A stretch of DNA of 41,470 nucleotides, from assembly GCF_026163565.1 (NCBI RefSeq), contig NZ_JAPDKN010000051.1, forward strand, positions 1 through 41,470, read 5' to 3'. Shown in pieces: positions 7,299 to 15,628 of this stretch. The first letter of the stretch is position 1, and every line of letters starts with the position of its first letter. The position numbers and the translations under genes were made by a program. Under the pieces are notes generated by a model. The model did not search any database, was not told where the DNA came from, and worked only from the letters and a program-made list of their open reading frames with translations. Source of the DNA: Chryseobacterium sp. YIM B08800. Lineage in GTDB: Bacteria; Bacteroidota; Bacteroidia; Flavobacteriales; Weeksellaceae.

Positions 7299-8123
7299 TT
7301 GGATAGTAAAGAATACATATCATCCGGAATTCTAGAATCTTACATTCTAGGTCTTGCTTCTCCCGAGGAAGCAGGTATTTTGGAGTGTGTGATGAAGAAT
7401 AATGCTGAAGTAAAAGCCGCTTACGAAGAAGCGCAGAAAACTTTCGAGATGCTTGCAACAGCGCAAGCAGTAACGCCACCCAATGATTTAAAATCAAAAA
7501 TCTGGGATAAAATACAACTTGAACAGGAAGTTGTTGATGAAAAACCTGTAGTTTCGATTAATCATGTTGAGCCAAAAGTGGAAGTTCAACAGTCGAGACC
7601 AGAAATAAGAACTGAAAAGAATAACAACTGGAAAAACTATGCAGTTGCAGCATCAGTCTTGTTTTTGGTTAGTATTGCCGGAAATCTCTATTGGATGAAC
7701 AGTCAAAAAGAGATTAAAAATGAAATTGCTATTTTAAAATCTGAAAAACAGGCTCATAACCTTGCGATGCAAAATTTAGAACAAAAATTGCAGGTTACTT
7801 CCAATCCGAATATGCTTAAAATTGTTTTGGCAGGCGTTGAAAAACATCCCGAGTCTAACGCTGTGGTATATTGGGATAAAACTTCCAAAGATGTTTATCT
7901 GACTGCAAATAGTTTGCCAAAAGCTCCTGAAGGAATGCAGTACCAACTTTGGGCAATTGCAGACGGAAAACCAGTGAGCGCAGGAATGTACACTGACGAA
8001 AAAGATGCTAAAATAGCTTTGGCCAATATTCCGAATGCACAAGCTTTTGCGATTACTTTAGAAAAAGAAGGCGGAAGCACAATTCCTACCATGGAAAATA
8101 TGTATGTAATGGGAGGAGTTTAA
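7299..8123 (+). CDS. RskA-like anti-sigma factor (anti-sigma-K type)
   Basis: This 274-residue membrane protein starts at TTG one base after the sigma gene, which implies translational coupling. The N-terminal cytoplasmic part (1-105) has the zinc-less anti-sigma helical pattern (ISSGILESYILGLASPEEA). One membrane helix lies at about 112-133, followed by a short coiled coil (137-165). The extracytoplasmic RskA domain (about 168-274) contains YQLWAIADGKPVSAGMY and FAITLEKEGGSTIPT. It should hold the adjacent sigma factor inactive at the inner membrane until a signal triggers release. The RskA domain and the neighbouring FAS1 gene together resemble the SigK-RskA system. Confidence 0.88.
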   Translation: MDSKEYISSGILESYILGLASPEEAGILECVMKNNAEVKAAYEEAQKTFEMLATAQAVTPPNDLKSKIWDKIQLEQEVVDEKPVVSINHVEPKVEVQQSRPEIRTEKNNNWKNYAVAASVLFLVSIAGNLYWMNSQKEIKNEIAILKSEKQAHNLAMQNLEQKLQVTSNPNMLKIVLAGVEKHPESNAVVYWDKTSKDVYLTANSLPKAPEGMQYQLWAIADGKPVSAGMYTDEKDAKIALANIPNAQAFAITLEKEGGSTIPTMENMYVMGGV

Positions 8124-8146
8124 AACTTTTCTTTAACAATAAATTG

Positions 8147-8177
8147 AAAATCTCTTATCGACGATAAGAGATTTTTT
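8147..8177. terminator. bidirectional terminator between the anti-sigma gene and uvrC
   Basis: TCTCTTATCG and CGATAAGAGA form a perfect inverted repeat around a single A (8151-8171). A-rich sequence lies on the left and six T on the right. It can serve the two convergent genes. Confidence 0.85.
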
Positions 8178-8180
8178 GTT

Positions 8181-9974
8181 TTATTCAGCATTGAAAAATT
8201 CCCAGATTACTTTTGCTTTAGATTTTCCTAAAATTTCTTCTAAAGTTTCTAGGTTGGCTTCTTTTATTCTTTTGACTGATTTTAGTTTAGATAAAAGCAA
8301 TTCGATTGTTTTTTCACCCACCCCCGGAATTTCTTCAAGCTCAGATTTTATCGTAGAATTGGTACGTCTTGTTCTGTGATGTTTTACGCCAAAACGGTGA
8401 GCTTCATCACGTACCTGCTGTAAAATTTTAAGCGTTTCAGATTTTTTATCGAGATATAAAGGAATAGGATCTTCGGGAAAGAAAATTTCTTCCAATCTTT
8501 TGGCAATTCCCACAATGGTAATTTTTCCGTAAAGACCAAGAAGTTTTAAACTTTTTACAGCAGAAGATAACTGTCCTTTTCCACCGTCAATCAGAATTAA
8601 TTGGGGTAAACTTTCGCCTTCCTCCAACATTCTTTTGTAGCGTCTGAAAATGACTTCCTCCATGGTTTTAAAATCATCGGGGCCAATAACTGTTTTAGGA
8701 TGAAAAATTCTGTAGTCTGCTTTGCTCGCTTTTCCGTTTTTAAAGACAACACATGCCGAAACCGGATTGGTTCCCTGAATGTTTGAGTTGTCAAAACCTT
8801 CGATATGCCTTGGTTCTACAGGCATTCTCAGAAGTTTTTGCATTTCTGCCATTATTCTGTTCGAATGTCTTTCAGGATCTATGATCTGTACCTGTTTTAA
8901 TTTTTCTAAACGGTATTCTTTGGCGTTTTTTTCAGAGAGTTCAACGATTCTTTTTTTATCACCAACTTTCGGAACAATCAGCTTTACATTAGGAATTTCA
9001 AGGGTTAAATGAAAAGGGAGTAAAACTTCTTTCGAATCAGAATCAAATTTTTGGCGGATTTCAATCAAAGCTTCTTCCATGATCTCTTCATCGGTTTCTT
9101 CAAGCATTTTCTTGATTTCTGTCGTAAAACTTTGAATAATATTTCCGTTTCTGATCTTGAAATAATTAACATAAGCCGCAGTTTCATCGCTCGTCATTCC
9201 GAAAACATCTACATCATCAATATCCGGATTTACTACCGTATGTTTTACCTGATAATCCTCCAGAATATCAAGTCTTTCTTTGATGAGCTGAGCATTTTCA
9301 AACTGAAGATTAGATGCATATTTCGTCATTTGATTAATCAGATATTCTTTTGCTCTTCGGAAATCTCCTTTTACAATCCCACGAATCGCATCGATTTTTT
9401 CGTCGTAATCTTCCTTGCTTTCCAAATCTTCACAAGGTCCTTCACAGTTTTTAATATGAAACTCCAGGCAGACTTTGTATTTTCCTTCTTCAATTTTTTT
9501 CGGAGATAAATTTAAATTACAGGTACGAAGTTTATAAATATGTTTAATCGTATCCAACAAAATCTTTGCAGGACGAACTTTTGCGTATGGTCCAAAATAT
9601 TCTGAACCGTCTTTTATTTTATTTCTTGTAAGAAAAATCCTTGGAAAATCTTCATTTTTAATACAAATCCACGGATAAGTTTTATCATCTTTCAACATCA
9701 CATTGTAGAAAGGCTGATGTTCTTTAATCAGATTGTTTTCCAATAAAAGAGCGTCGTATTCACTGTTGACAATCGTGGTTTCAAGGCGATTTATTTTTCC
9801 GACCATAATTCTGGTACGGTACCCGGAAAGCGTTTTGTTGAAATAAGAAAGTACTCTTTTCTTTAGGTTTTTAGCCTTTCCTACATACAGCAGATTTTCG
9901 TTTTTATCATAATATCGATAAACGCCGGGTTCTGAAGGTAAAGTTTTAAGCTGTAATTCTAAAGACGGATTCAT
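8181..9974 (-). CDS. uvrC: UvrABC excinuclease subunit C
   Basis: This 597-residue protein makes both cuts around a DNA lesion in nucleotide excision repair. Order of parts: GIY-YIG nuclease (GVY at 17-19, YVG at 30-32); four Cys at 152, 169, 177 and 181 in the spacing known for the UvrC iron-sulfur site; UVR domain (about 207-242) for UvrB contact; RNase H-like nuclease (IEGFDNSNIQG, LILIDGGKGQL, HRFGVKHHR); C-terminal helix-hairpin-helix (LEEIPGVGEKTIELLL). Length and motifs are complete. A TAATTTTG box at 9979-9986 lies so close to the ATG that the mRNA would be nearly leaderless. No uvrA or uvrB is nearby. Confidence 0.97.
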   Translation of the reverse strand: MNPSLELQLKTLPSEPGVYRYYDKNENLLYVGKAKNLKKRVLSYFNKTLSGYRTRIMVGKINRLETTIVNSEYDALLLENNLIKEHQPFYNVMLKDDKTYPWICIKNEDFPRIFLTRNKIKDGSEYFGPYAKVRPAKILLDTIKHIYKLRTCNLNLSPKKIEEGKYKVCLEFHIKNCEGPCEDLESKEDYDEKIDAIRGIVKGDFRRAKEYLINQMTKYASNLQFENAQLIKERLDILEDYQVKHTVVNPDIDDVDVFGMTSDETAAYVNYFKIRNGNIIQSFTTEIKKMLEETDEEIMEEALIEIRQKFDSDSKEVLLPFHLTLEIPNVKLIVPKVGDKKRIVELSEKNAKEYRLEKLKQVQIIDPERHSNRIMAEMQKLLRMPVEPRHIEGFDNSNIQGTNPVSACVVFKNGKASKADYRIFHPKTVIGPDDFKTMEEVIFRRYKRMLEEGESLPQLILIDGGKGQLSSAVKSLKLLGLYGKITIVGIAKRLEEIFFPEDPIPLYLDKKSETLKILQQVRDEAHRFGVKHHRTRRTNSTIKSELEEIPGVGEKTIELLLSKLKSVKRIKEANLETLEEILGKSKAKVIWEFFNAE

Positions 9975-9978
9975 ATCA

Positions 9979-9986
9979 CAAAATTA
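9979..9986 (-). promoter_or_regulatory. possible -7 box of uvrC
   Basis: On the minus strand this reads TAATTTTG, a perfect TAnnTTTG. It lies 5 bases from the uvrC start codon, predicting a leaderless or nearly leaderless transcript. No clear -33 element is seen. Confidence 0.35.
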
Positions 9987-10013
9987 AGCATTCTCAATGT
10001 ATTTTAAACCAAC

Positions 10014-10039
10014 AAAAAAAGCTGCAGAAATTCTACAGC
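10014..10039 (-). terminator. terminator after the secreted hypothetical gene
   Basis: On the minus strand GCTGTAGAA pairs with TTCTGCAGC (one G-U pair) and is followed by seven T. Confidence 0.8.
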
Positions 10040-10062
10040 TTCAGATTATGATTAAAATAATT

Positions 10063-10824
10063 TTATCCGTTTGTCATTTCGGTGTATTTGCTTACTAAAA
10101 AGCTGAAATAATCCCATTCTACAGATTTTTTAGGATATTTTTTCATGAATTCTGCATTGTCGCCAAATAAGAAATCGTAGTTGTCTTCAAAATCATCTTT
10201 GTGCAGCCACATTACTTTGTCGCCTTTTTTCACGTAATATGATTTAATAACTCCGCCTCCTAATTGAGGTCCGCCAAAAGAAACACCACCGGTTTCTTTA
10301 GCTCTTGGATCATAATAAACAGAGATAATGTCGCTGAATTCGGGATTGATAAGCTGCATCAAAAATTCTTTATCATCTTTTTTATTCTTTAAAGAAACGG
10401 TTTGATTTACAAAGTGAATGTTTTCGCCGGATGTATTTTTTGTCAGTTTTTTGGTTCCGAAGTTTCTGATGTTTCCAAAATATTTTCCAACTTTTGCAAT
10501 CTTTTCGACATTGCTTGGATAAATGTACATCTCGCTTACATTTTCAGCATTAAAAGTCATCTGCTTTTTTGTTGCGCTGTCTTTAATGGCAATTTCGTAG
10601 ATCTGTCCTTTTTTAGAATCAACTTTACTGCAATATCCTTTGTTTACAGTTCCGTCTTTCATGATAATGGTAGATATTTTCTTTGGAGATGGAATATTGA
10701 ATCCTTCATTGAAAAGATAGGTTTCCATTTTTTTGATGTCTTCCTTAGAATACTTCACTTTGTCTTGAGCGAATGAGAACGCACTCGTCATAGAAAGTGC
10801 CAATAATAGAGCTTTAAATTTCAT
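10063..10824 (-). CDS. exported hypothetical protein (253 aa)
   Basis: I place the start at the ATG ending at 10824, because it opens a clean signal peptide (MKFKALLLALSMTSAFSFAQ). A longer frame back to 10941 would add a hydrophobic, Ile-rich stretch encoded by AT-rich intergenic sequence. The mature part (about 20-253) has an alternating charged and beta pattern with SKEDIKKMETYLFNEGF, GTVNKGYCSKVDSKKGQIYEI and a Gly-rich segment GGVSFGGPQLGGG. No family is recognised and no lipobox is present. It stands alone between uvrC and hutH with its own terminator. A periplasmic or outer-membrane location is likely. Confidence 0.7.
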   Translation of the reverse strand: MKFKALLLALSMTSAFSFAQDKVKYSKEDIKKMETYLFNEGFNIPSPKKISTIIMKDGTVNKGYCSKVDSKKGQIYEIAIKDSATKKQMTFNAENVSEMYIYPSNVEKIAKVGKYFGNIRNFGTKKLTKNTSGENIHFVNQTVSLKNKKDDKEFLMQLINPEFSDIISVYYDPRAKETGGVSFGGPQLGGGVIKSYYVKKGDKVMWLHKDDFEDNYDFLFGDNAEFMKKYPKKSVEWDYFSFLVSKYTEMTNG

Positions 10825-11006
10825 AAATATTAGTTTAATTATTTCGGTAAAAATAACTAAATAATTGATGATTTGATAAAATATTTTAATGATGTCAAAG
10901 TTTTTTATAAATCGGAATATTGTCTTATTTAAGGATACCATATTTTACTTTAATAGGCTTTTTAAGTATGATTCAAAATGTGTATTTTTAGGCAAATTTT
11001 TTTGAA

Positions 11007-12497
11007 ATGATATACGGTATAGATACTTTCAGTTTTCACGATGTTTTGGAAATCTGTAAAGACCCAAATAAAGCTACATTAAATAAAGAAGCGAAAGAGC
11101 AAATTTTAAGATCTCAGAATAATGTAAAACAGATCGTAGAGTCTGATCGATGTGTTTATGGGATCAATACAGGATTCGGACCACTTTGTGATACTAAGAT
11201 CTCAGCTGATGAAACGGCGCAGCTTCAATACAATTTAATTATTTCTCACGCAGTAGGAGTAGGAAAACCGATTGATAAAGAATTTTCAAAAATTATGATG
11301 ATTGCGAAAGTTCATGCTTTGTCTAAAGGTTTTTCGGGAGTTTCTCTGGAAGTGATCGAAAGATTTATTCTGATGCTTGAAAAAGATATTATTCCTGTAG
11401 TTCCGGAGCAAGGTTCTGTGGGAGCTTCAGGAGATTTGGCTCCCTTATCACATTTAGTTTTACCACTTTTAGGACTTGGGCAGGTTTGGGTAGGAAACGA
11501 AATTTTTGAAACGGCTGAAATTTTAGAAAAAAACAATCTTGAACCATTGGTTTTAGGACCGAAAGAAGGTTTGGGATTAATCAACGGAACGCAGTTTATT
11601 CTGGCTCATGCGATAAAAGGTTTAGAGAAATTTGAGTATTTATTAGACTTAGCAGATATGACTGCTGCAATGAGTCTTGAAGCATACAGAGGTTCAGCAA
11701 GTCCGTTTAAAAAAGAACTGCACGACATTAGACCGTTTGAAGGAAGCAAAAAAGTGGCGGCAAGAATGCTGAAATTTTTAAAGAATTCTGAAAACCTACA
11801 AGCTCACGAAGAGTGCGAAAGAGTACAGGATCCTTATTCGATGAGATGTGTTCCTCAAGTTCACGGGGCGAGTAGAAATGCTTTTGAACATCTTAAAATG
11901 ATGGCCGAAACGGAATTGAATTCTGTAACTGATAATCCGATCGTTTTAAGTGCTGAAGAATCTATTTCAGGAGGAAATTTTCACGGACAACTGATGGCAA
12001 TGCCTTTAGATTACGCAACTTTGGCTGTAGCTGAACTAGGAAATATTTCAGACAGAAGAAGTTATTTATTATTAGAAGGAAAATACGGTTTACCAAGATT
12101 ATTGACAGAAAGCTCAGGTTTAAATTCGGGATTTATGATCCCGCAATATACTTCTGCAGCATTGGTTACTGAGAATAAAACACTTTGTTTCCCGGCTTCT
12201 GCAGATTCTATCCCGACAAGTTTAGGTCAGGAAGATCATGTTTCGATGGGAAGTATTTCAGGAAGAAAATTCAATCAGGTTCTTGGGAATTTGGTGAATA
12301 TTTTAGCTGTTGAATTAATGTTTGCAGCTCAAGGTTTAGAATTCAGAAGACCTGCAAAATGCTCAAAAATCATTGAAGAAAACTTTACCATTCTTCGTTC
12401 AAAAGTTGATAAACTGGAAGATGACCGATTGATCGGAAAAGATATGTTGGCTATTGCAGAGCTGATTAATGATAGAAAGTTTGTGGTGAATTTTTAA
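11007..12497 (+). CDS. hutH: histidine ammonia-lyase
   Basis: This 496-residue enzyme of the MIO lyase family removes ammonia from histidine to give urocanate. Ala140-Ser141-Gly142 (GSVGASGDLAPLSHL) form the MIO group. Tyr51 (YGINTGFG) is the catalytic tyrosine. Ser80-His81 (ISHAVGVG) resembles bacterial HutH rather than tyrosine lyases, which often carry Arg-Ser-His or a changed residue here. QDPYSMRCVPQVHGA and GNFHGQ are also present. No hutU, hutI or hutG is adjacent, so the rest of the pathway lies elsewhere or is missing. A TATTTTTA box (10983-10990) gives a leader of about 10-17 bases. Two small genes follow closely and may be co-transcribed. Confidence 0.88.
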   Translation: MIYGIDTFSFHDVLEICKDPNKATLNKEAKEQILRSQNNVKQIVESDRCVYGINTGFGPLCDTKISADETAQLQYNLIISHAVGVGKPIDKEFSKIMMIAKVHALSKGFSGVSLEVIERFILMLEKDIIPVVPEQGSVGASGDLAPLSHLVLPLLGLGQVWVGNEIFETAEILEKNNLEPLVLGPKEGLGLINGTQFILAHAIKGLEKFEYLLDLADMTAAMSLEAYRGSASPFKKELHDIRPFEGSKKVAARMLKFLKNSENLQAHEECERVQDPYSMRCVPQVHGASRNAFEHLKMMAETELNSVTDNPIVLSAEESISGGNFHGQLMAMPLDYATLAVAELGNISDRRSYLLLEGKYGLPRLLTESSGLNSGFMIPQYTSAALVTENKTLCFPASADSIPTSLGQEDHVSMGSISGRKFNQVLGNLVNILAVELMFAAQGLEFRRPAKCSKIIEENFTILRSKVDKLEDDRLIGKDMLAIAELINDRKFVVNF

Positions 12498-12506
12498 TTG
12501 TAAAAA

Positions 12507-12989
12507 ATGAGAAAATTTTTTTGTATTAGTTGTTTTTTATTTTCTGTTTTTTCTTATTCTCAAACAAAACATGATAAGATTAAAGAGCTTATATCGTTGA
12601 GTGGTGCTTTTAAACTTTCAAAGGAGATAGAAAAAGATGTACTCTTAAATTTTAAAAAAAGATATACAAATATTCCTGATTCTGTTTGGTCTTCATTAGA
12701 ACCTAAAATCAATATTGATGATTTAATTAACCAAGTAATCGGTATTTATGGAAACAAATTCACAGAGAAGGAAATTGATGAGCTTTTGACTTTTTATAAT
12801 TCGGAATTAGGGCAAAAATTTATTAAAAACAGCCCAGATATTATGACTGAAGTACAAAATGCTACAGCTGATTGGGCTAAAAATATAAATGATTTGGTTA
12901 ATAAAGATTTAGAAGACAAAGGTTATTTACAATCACCTCCACCGCCTTCTCCAAATCCACCAGCTCCTATGATTCCAAAAAAGAAATAA
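12507..12989 (+). CDS. exported DUF2059-type protein
   Basis: This 160-residue protein has a signal peptide (cleaved near FSYSQ, residue 19) and a helical DUF2059-like domain (about 25-135), with the typical segment FTEKEIDELLTFYNSELGQKF. It ends in a short proline-rich tail (SPPPPSPNPPAPM) and a lysine cluster. The function of the family is unknown; members are usually periplasmic. It starts 9 bases after hutH and ends 2 bases before an acetyltransferase gene, so it is likely in the same transcript. Confidence 0.75.
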   Translation: MRKFFCISCFLFSVFSYSQTKHDKIKELISLSGAFKLSKEIEKDVLLNFKKRYTNIPDSVWSSLEPKINIDDLINQVIGIYGNKFTEKEIDELLTFYNSELGQKFIKNSPDIMTEVQNATADWAKNINDLVNKDLEDKGYLQSPPPPSPNPPAPMIPKKK

Positions 12990-12991
12990 CA

Positions 12992-13438
12992 ATGCAAATC
13001 TTCAGAACAACTTCAGAAAATATCGATTTTCAAAATTTAGTCAAAAAACTAGACGCTTATCTAGCAGAAATGGATGGTGAAGATCATGCTTTTTATGATC
13101 AGTATAATAAAATTGATTTGCTGAAAAACTGTATCGTTATTTTTGAAAATGAAAAACCGGTTGCTTGCGGAGCAATAAAATCGATTGACGAAAGCACAAT
13201 GGAAGTCAAAAGAATGTTTACACTTCCTGAATATCGTGGAAAAGGTTTGGCAGCATCAGTTCTAAAAGAATTGGAAATCTGGACAAAAGAATTGGGTTAT
13301 GAAAAAGCAGTTTTAGAAACAGGTAAAAAACAGATAGAAGCTGTTGCTCTTTATAAAAAATGCAATTACACTATTATTCCAAATTACGGGCAATATGCAG
13401 AAATTGAAGACAGTGTCTGTTTTGAGAAAATTTTATAA
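12992..13438 (+). CDS. GNAT-family N-acetyltransferase
   Basis: This 148-residue cytoplasmic protein carries the GNAT acetyl-CoA site: VKRMFTLPEYRGKGLAASVL (motif A, R-G-K-G-L-A) at about 71-90, then LGYEKAVLETGKKQIEAVALYKKCNY. Its size and order fit the small-molecule acetyltransferases. The substrate is unknown. It is the last gene of the hutH group, 2 bases after the DUF2059 gene, and is followed by a strong terminator. Confidence 0.85.
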   Translation: MQIFRTTSENIDFQNLVKKLDAYLAEMDGEDHAFYDQYNKIDLLKNCIVIFENEKPVACGAIKSIDESTMEVKRMFTLPEYRGKGLAASVLKELEIWTKELGYEKAVLETGKKQIEAVALYKKCNYTIIPNYGQYAEIEDSVCFEKIL

Positions 13439-13450
13439 AAATATCAATAG

Positions 13451-13478
13451 AGTCGGGCTTTAGCCCGACTTTCTTTTG
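13451..13478 (+). terminator. terminator of the hutH-DUF2059-GNAT group
   Basis: AGTCGGGCT (13451-13459) and AGCCCGACT (13462-13470) form a GC-rich hairpin followed by TTCTTTT. Confidence 0.85.
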
Positions 13479-13528
13479 TGATATGAATTTGGCTTTCACC
13501 AAAACTTTTTCTTTCTTTATTAAGAACA

Positions 13529-13593
13529 GCTCCGGAGGAGCGATACCTTTGTAGATAACAGTAAAACCAACAATTAGAACTCCGTAGGAGTTC
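13529..13593. repeat. REP-like pair of short GC-rich hairpins
   Basis: Two perfect or near-perfect palindromes, GCTCCGGAGGAGC (13529-13541) and GAACTCCGTAGGAGTTC (13577-13593), are separated by 35 bases. They lie in the gap between two convergent genes. The layout and the CTCC-GGAG cores resemble REP/BIME elements of flavobacterial genomes. There is no T-run. The minus-strand frame across it is not a gene. Confidence 0.5.
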
Positions 13594-13627
13594 AATCTTA
13601 TCCAATGTTTTTTTAATAAAAAATTAT

Positions 13628-14386
13628 TTACCATTTCTCCGTCAAATATTTCCAATATCGTTTCGGGACATGCTGAATGTGCAATTTTGTATTTTTTCTT
13701 TCTTTAATATTGGTTTTGGTAAAATAACTTTGCCAAAGCGTCTGGTATTTTTTTTCTTCTTCGTGAAATTTCTGCTGATATTGGTTTAGGTCTAATTTTT
13801 CGTCAGGATAAAAGAATTCGCAATTTTCCAAGTCATAAAATAACCCATAATGCCTTCTCAAATCATAGATCATCCATTTTTGGTCTGCATAACGGTCTTT
13901 AAAATGTTTTCTGATTAAAGGTAAAACATTAAAATCAGGATCTATTTTCGCAAAATAAATATCATCCTGCATTTTTTCAAACCGTACAAAAGCTGTCATT
14001 CTGTGTCTTTCTCTGCTTACAGATTTGCATATTTTTGAAATTTTCAAAATATCATTATCTGCAAAATTTTGTAATATATTTTCTTCAGGATGTTTAATAG
14101 ACTGTTTTACGGCGGATAAAATCAATTTTTCCATTTCCTGATCTTCTGAAAGAAAAACCTGTAATAATTGATGGATTCCCGACTTCCCAATATTTTGTTC
14201 TAATTTATTTAAAACGCGTTCAGATTTTTCCTGTTGAGTGATGACTTCATGAATTTCTGCAAACATATTTTCCTGCTGGAAATTTTCTCTATTAAAAATT
14301 TCTACATCTTGATAACGATATTCAAAAACTTCAAATATCGCTGTGAAAAGTCCATCGAAACTGCCATCGTATAGGATTGTTGTCAT
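13628..14386 (-). CDS. TIGR03915-type putative DNA repair protein, partner of a radical SAM protein
   Basis: This 252-residue protein begins MTTILYDGSFDGLFTAIFEVFEYRY, the typical start of the TIGR03915 family. It continues with a helical region (about 60-115), then KSVSRERHRMTAFVRFEKM and the block DRYADQKWMIYDLRRHYGLFYD. The family is found beside the TIGR03916 radical SAM protein and is linked by that pairing to DNA modification or repair. The reaction is not known to me. Here the partner lies 1.2 kb away on the same strand, with a peptidase gene in the opposite direction between them. A TACATTTG box at 14451-14458 suggests an independent promoter. Confidence 0.8.
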   Translation of the reverse strand: MTTILYDGSFDGLFTAIFEVFEYRYQDVEIFNRENFQQENMFAEIHEVITQQEKSERVLNKLEQNIGKSGIHQLLQVFLSEDQEMEKLILSAVKQSIKHPEENILQNFADNDILKISKICKSVSRERHRMTAFVRFEKMQDDIYFAKIDPDFNVLPLIRKHFKDRYADQKWMIYDLRRHYGLFYDLENCEFFYPDEKLDLNQYQQKFHEEEKKYQTLWQSYFTKTNIKERKNTKLHIQHVPKRYWKYLTEKW

Positions 14387-14450
14387 TTTAAAAAAAATAA
14401 AACTTCTAAAAAGAGATACTCAATTAAAATTTATATTTAATATTGTTATT

Positions 14451-14458
14451 CAAATGTA
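14451..14458 (-). promoter_or_regulatory. -7 box of the TIGR03915-type gene
   Basis: On the minus strand this reads TACATTTG, a perfect TAnnTTTG, about 65 bases before the start codon. No clear -33 element is seen. It supports separate transcription from the radical SAM partner. Confidence 0.4.
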
Positions 14459-14496
14459 CAAATACTAAAAAATTACCTTAATATAATTCAGATAAA

Positions 14497-15621
14497 ATGT
14501 TGAAAAAAATAATTATTTCATTACTTGTTGTTTTATTCACTGGTGTGCCTGCTCAAAAAAGAATTCGCGAATTGGGATTAAAACCGGGAGTTTTACAACC
14601 AGGTAAACAAAATAGTATTACAGATGTTGCTGGTGTTTTGGTAGGACATAAGACAATATTTAAAGGTGAAAATATAAGAACAGGAGTTACAGCTATCATA
14701 CCACACAGCGAAAATCTTTTTCAGCAGAAAGTGCCTGCTGCTATATTTGTTGGTAATGGATTTGGGAAACTAGCAGGATTTACTCAGGTAATGGAATTAG
14801 GAAATCTTGAAACTCCAATAATACTTACAAATACTTTAAATGTAAGTACGGGAATAAATGCTTTAATTAATTATACTCTTCAGCAAAAAGGGAATGAAAA
14901 AATTCAGTCTGTAAACGCTGTCGTAGGAGAAACAAATGATGGATGGCTCAACGATATTCGTGGTCGGCACGTTCAAGAAAGTGATGTGCTGGAAGCAATT
15001 CAAAAAGCCAATACCTTAGTTGGAGAAGGAAATGTTGGAGCTGGTACAGGTACAACATGTTTTGGTTTCAAAGGTGGTATAGGTACTTCATCCCGCAAGC
15101 TTCCTCAAAGTCTAGGTGGTTATACTGTTGGAGTTCTTGTTCAGACCAATTTTGGGGGCATTTTACAAATTGATGGTGTTCCTGTTGGAAAAGAAATGAA
15201 AAAGTTTTCATTTAGTAATCAATTATTGAATAATGTTGATGGTTCTTGTATGATTGTTGTGGCGACAGATGCTCCTTTAGATAGTCGTAATCTGGAAAGA
15301 TTGGCGGCACGAGCAATAATTGGAGTAGGGAGAACTGGGGGAATAATGTCTCATGGAAGTGGGGAATATGCAATTGCTTTTTCAACAGATGTAGAATCTA
15401 GAATTCAACATCAGCCGGAAGGTTCGGTGAAGAATATTCCAAATCTGCATAACGATTATACATCACAATTATTTCTTGCCGCCATTGAAGCAACAGAAGA
15501 AGCAATATTAAACTCTCTTACAATGGCAACTACGGTGAAGGGAAATGAAGGACATCTGGTTGAATCAATTCCTTTAGATAAATTAATGGACTTGTTGAAA
15601 AAATATAATCGTATTCCTTAA
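14497..15621 (+). CDS. P1/S58-family peptidase (DmpA/BapA-like aminopeptidase)
   Basis: This 374-residue protein has an N-terminal signal peptide (MLKKIIISLLVVLFTGVPAQ). It belongs to the self-cleaving Ntn-type family that includes DmpA and the beta-aminopeptidase BapA. Diagnostic features are NSITDVAGVLVGHKT near the N-terminus, NTLNVSTGINAL, VVGETNDGWLNDIRG, and the cleavage site Gly249-Ser250 in NNVDGSCMIVVATDAPL. Ser250 becomes the catalytic N-terminal nucleophile. It probably trims N-terminal residues of small peptides outside the cytoplasm. It is inserted between the two parts of a radical-SAM DNA repair pair and faces the other way, so it may be a later arrival. Confidence 0.9.
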   Translation: MLKKIIISLLVVLFTGVPAQKRIRELGLKPGVLQPGKQNSITDVAGVLVGHKTIFKGENIRTGVTAIIPHSENLFQQKVPAAIFVGNGFGKLAGFTQVMELGNLETPIILTNTLNVSTGINALINYTLQQKGNEKIQSVNAVVGETNDGWLNDIRGRHVQESDVLEAIQKANTLVGEGNVGAGTGTTCFGFKGGIGTSSRKLPQSLGGYTVGVLVQTNFGGILQIDGVPVGKEMKKFSFSNQLLNNVDGSCMIVVATDAPLDSRNLERLAARAIIGVGRTGGIMSHGSGEYAIAFSTDVESRIQHQPEGSVKNIPNLHNDYTSQLFLAAIEATEEAILNSLTMATTVKGNEGHLVESIPLDKLMDLLKKYNRIP

Positions 15622-15628
15622 TTCGTGT

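Noticed and set aside
9051..9509. 152-codon plus-strand frame inside uvrC
   Set aside because: It is antisense to a well-conserved uvrC region (UVR and Cys cluster); Phe/Ile-rich composition is typical of a shadow frame.
11007..12497. Tyrosine ammonia-lyase of a flexirubin pathway
   Set aside because: The Ser-His-Ala selectivity region and overall motifs resemble HutH, and no flexirubin genes are near.
13374..13655. Minus-strand 93-codon frame over the GNAT end and REP-like hairpins
   Set aside because: It overlaps the real GNAT gene and the palindromes; its peptide is a translation of repeat sequence with no start context.
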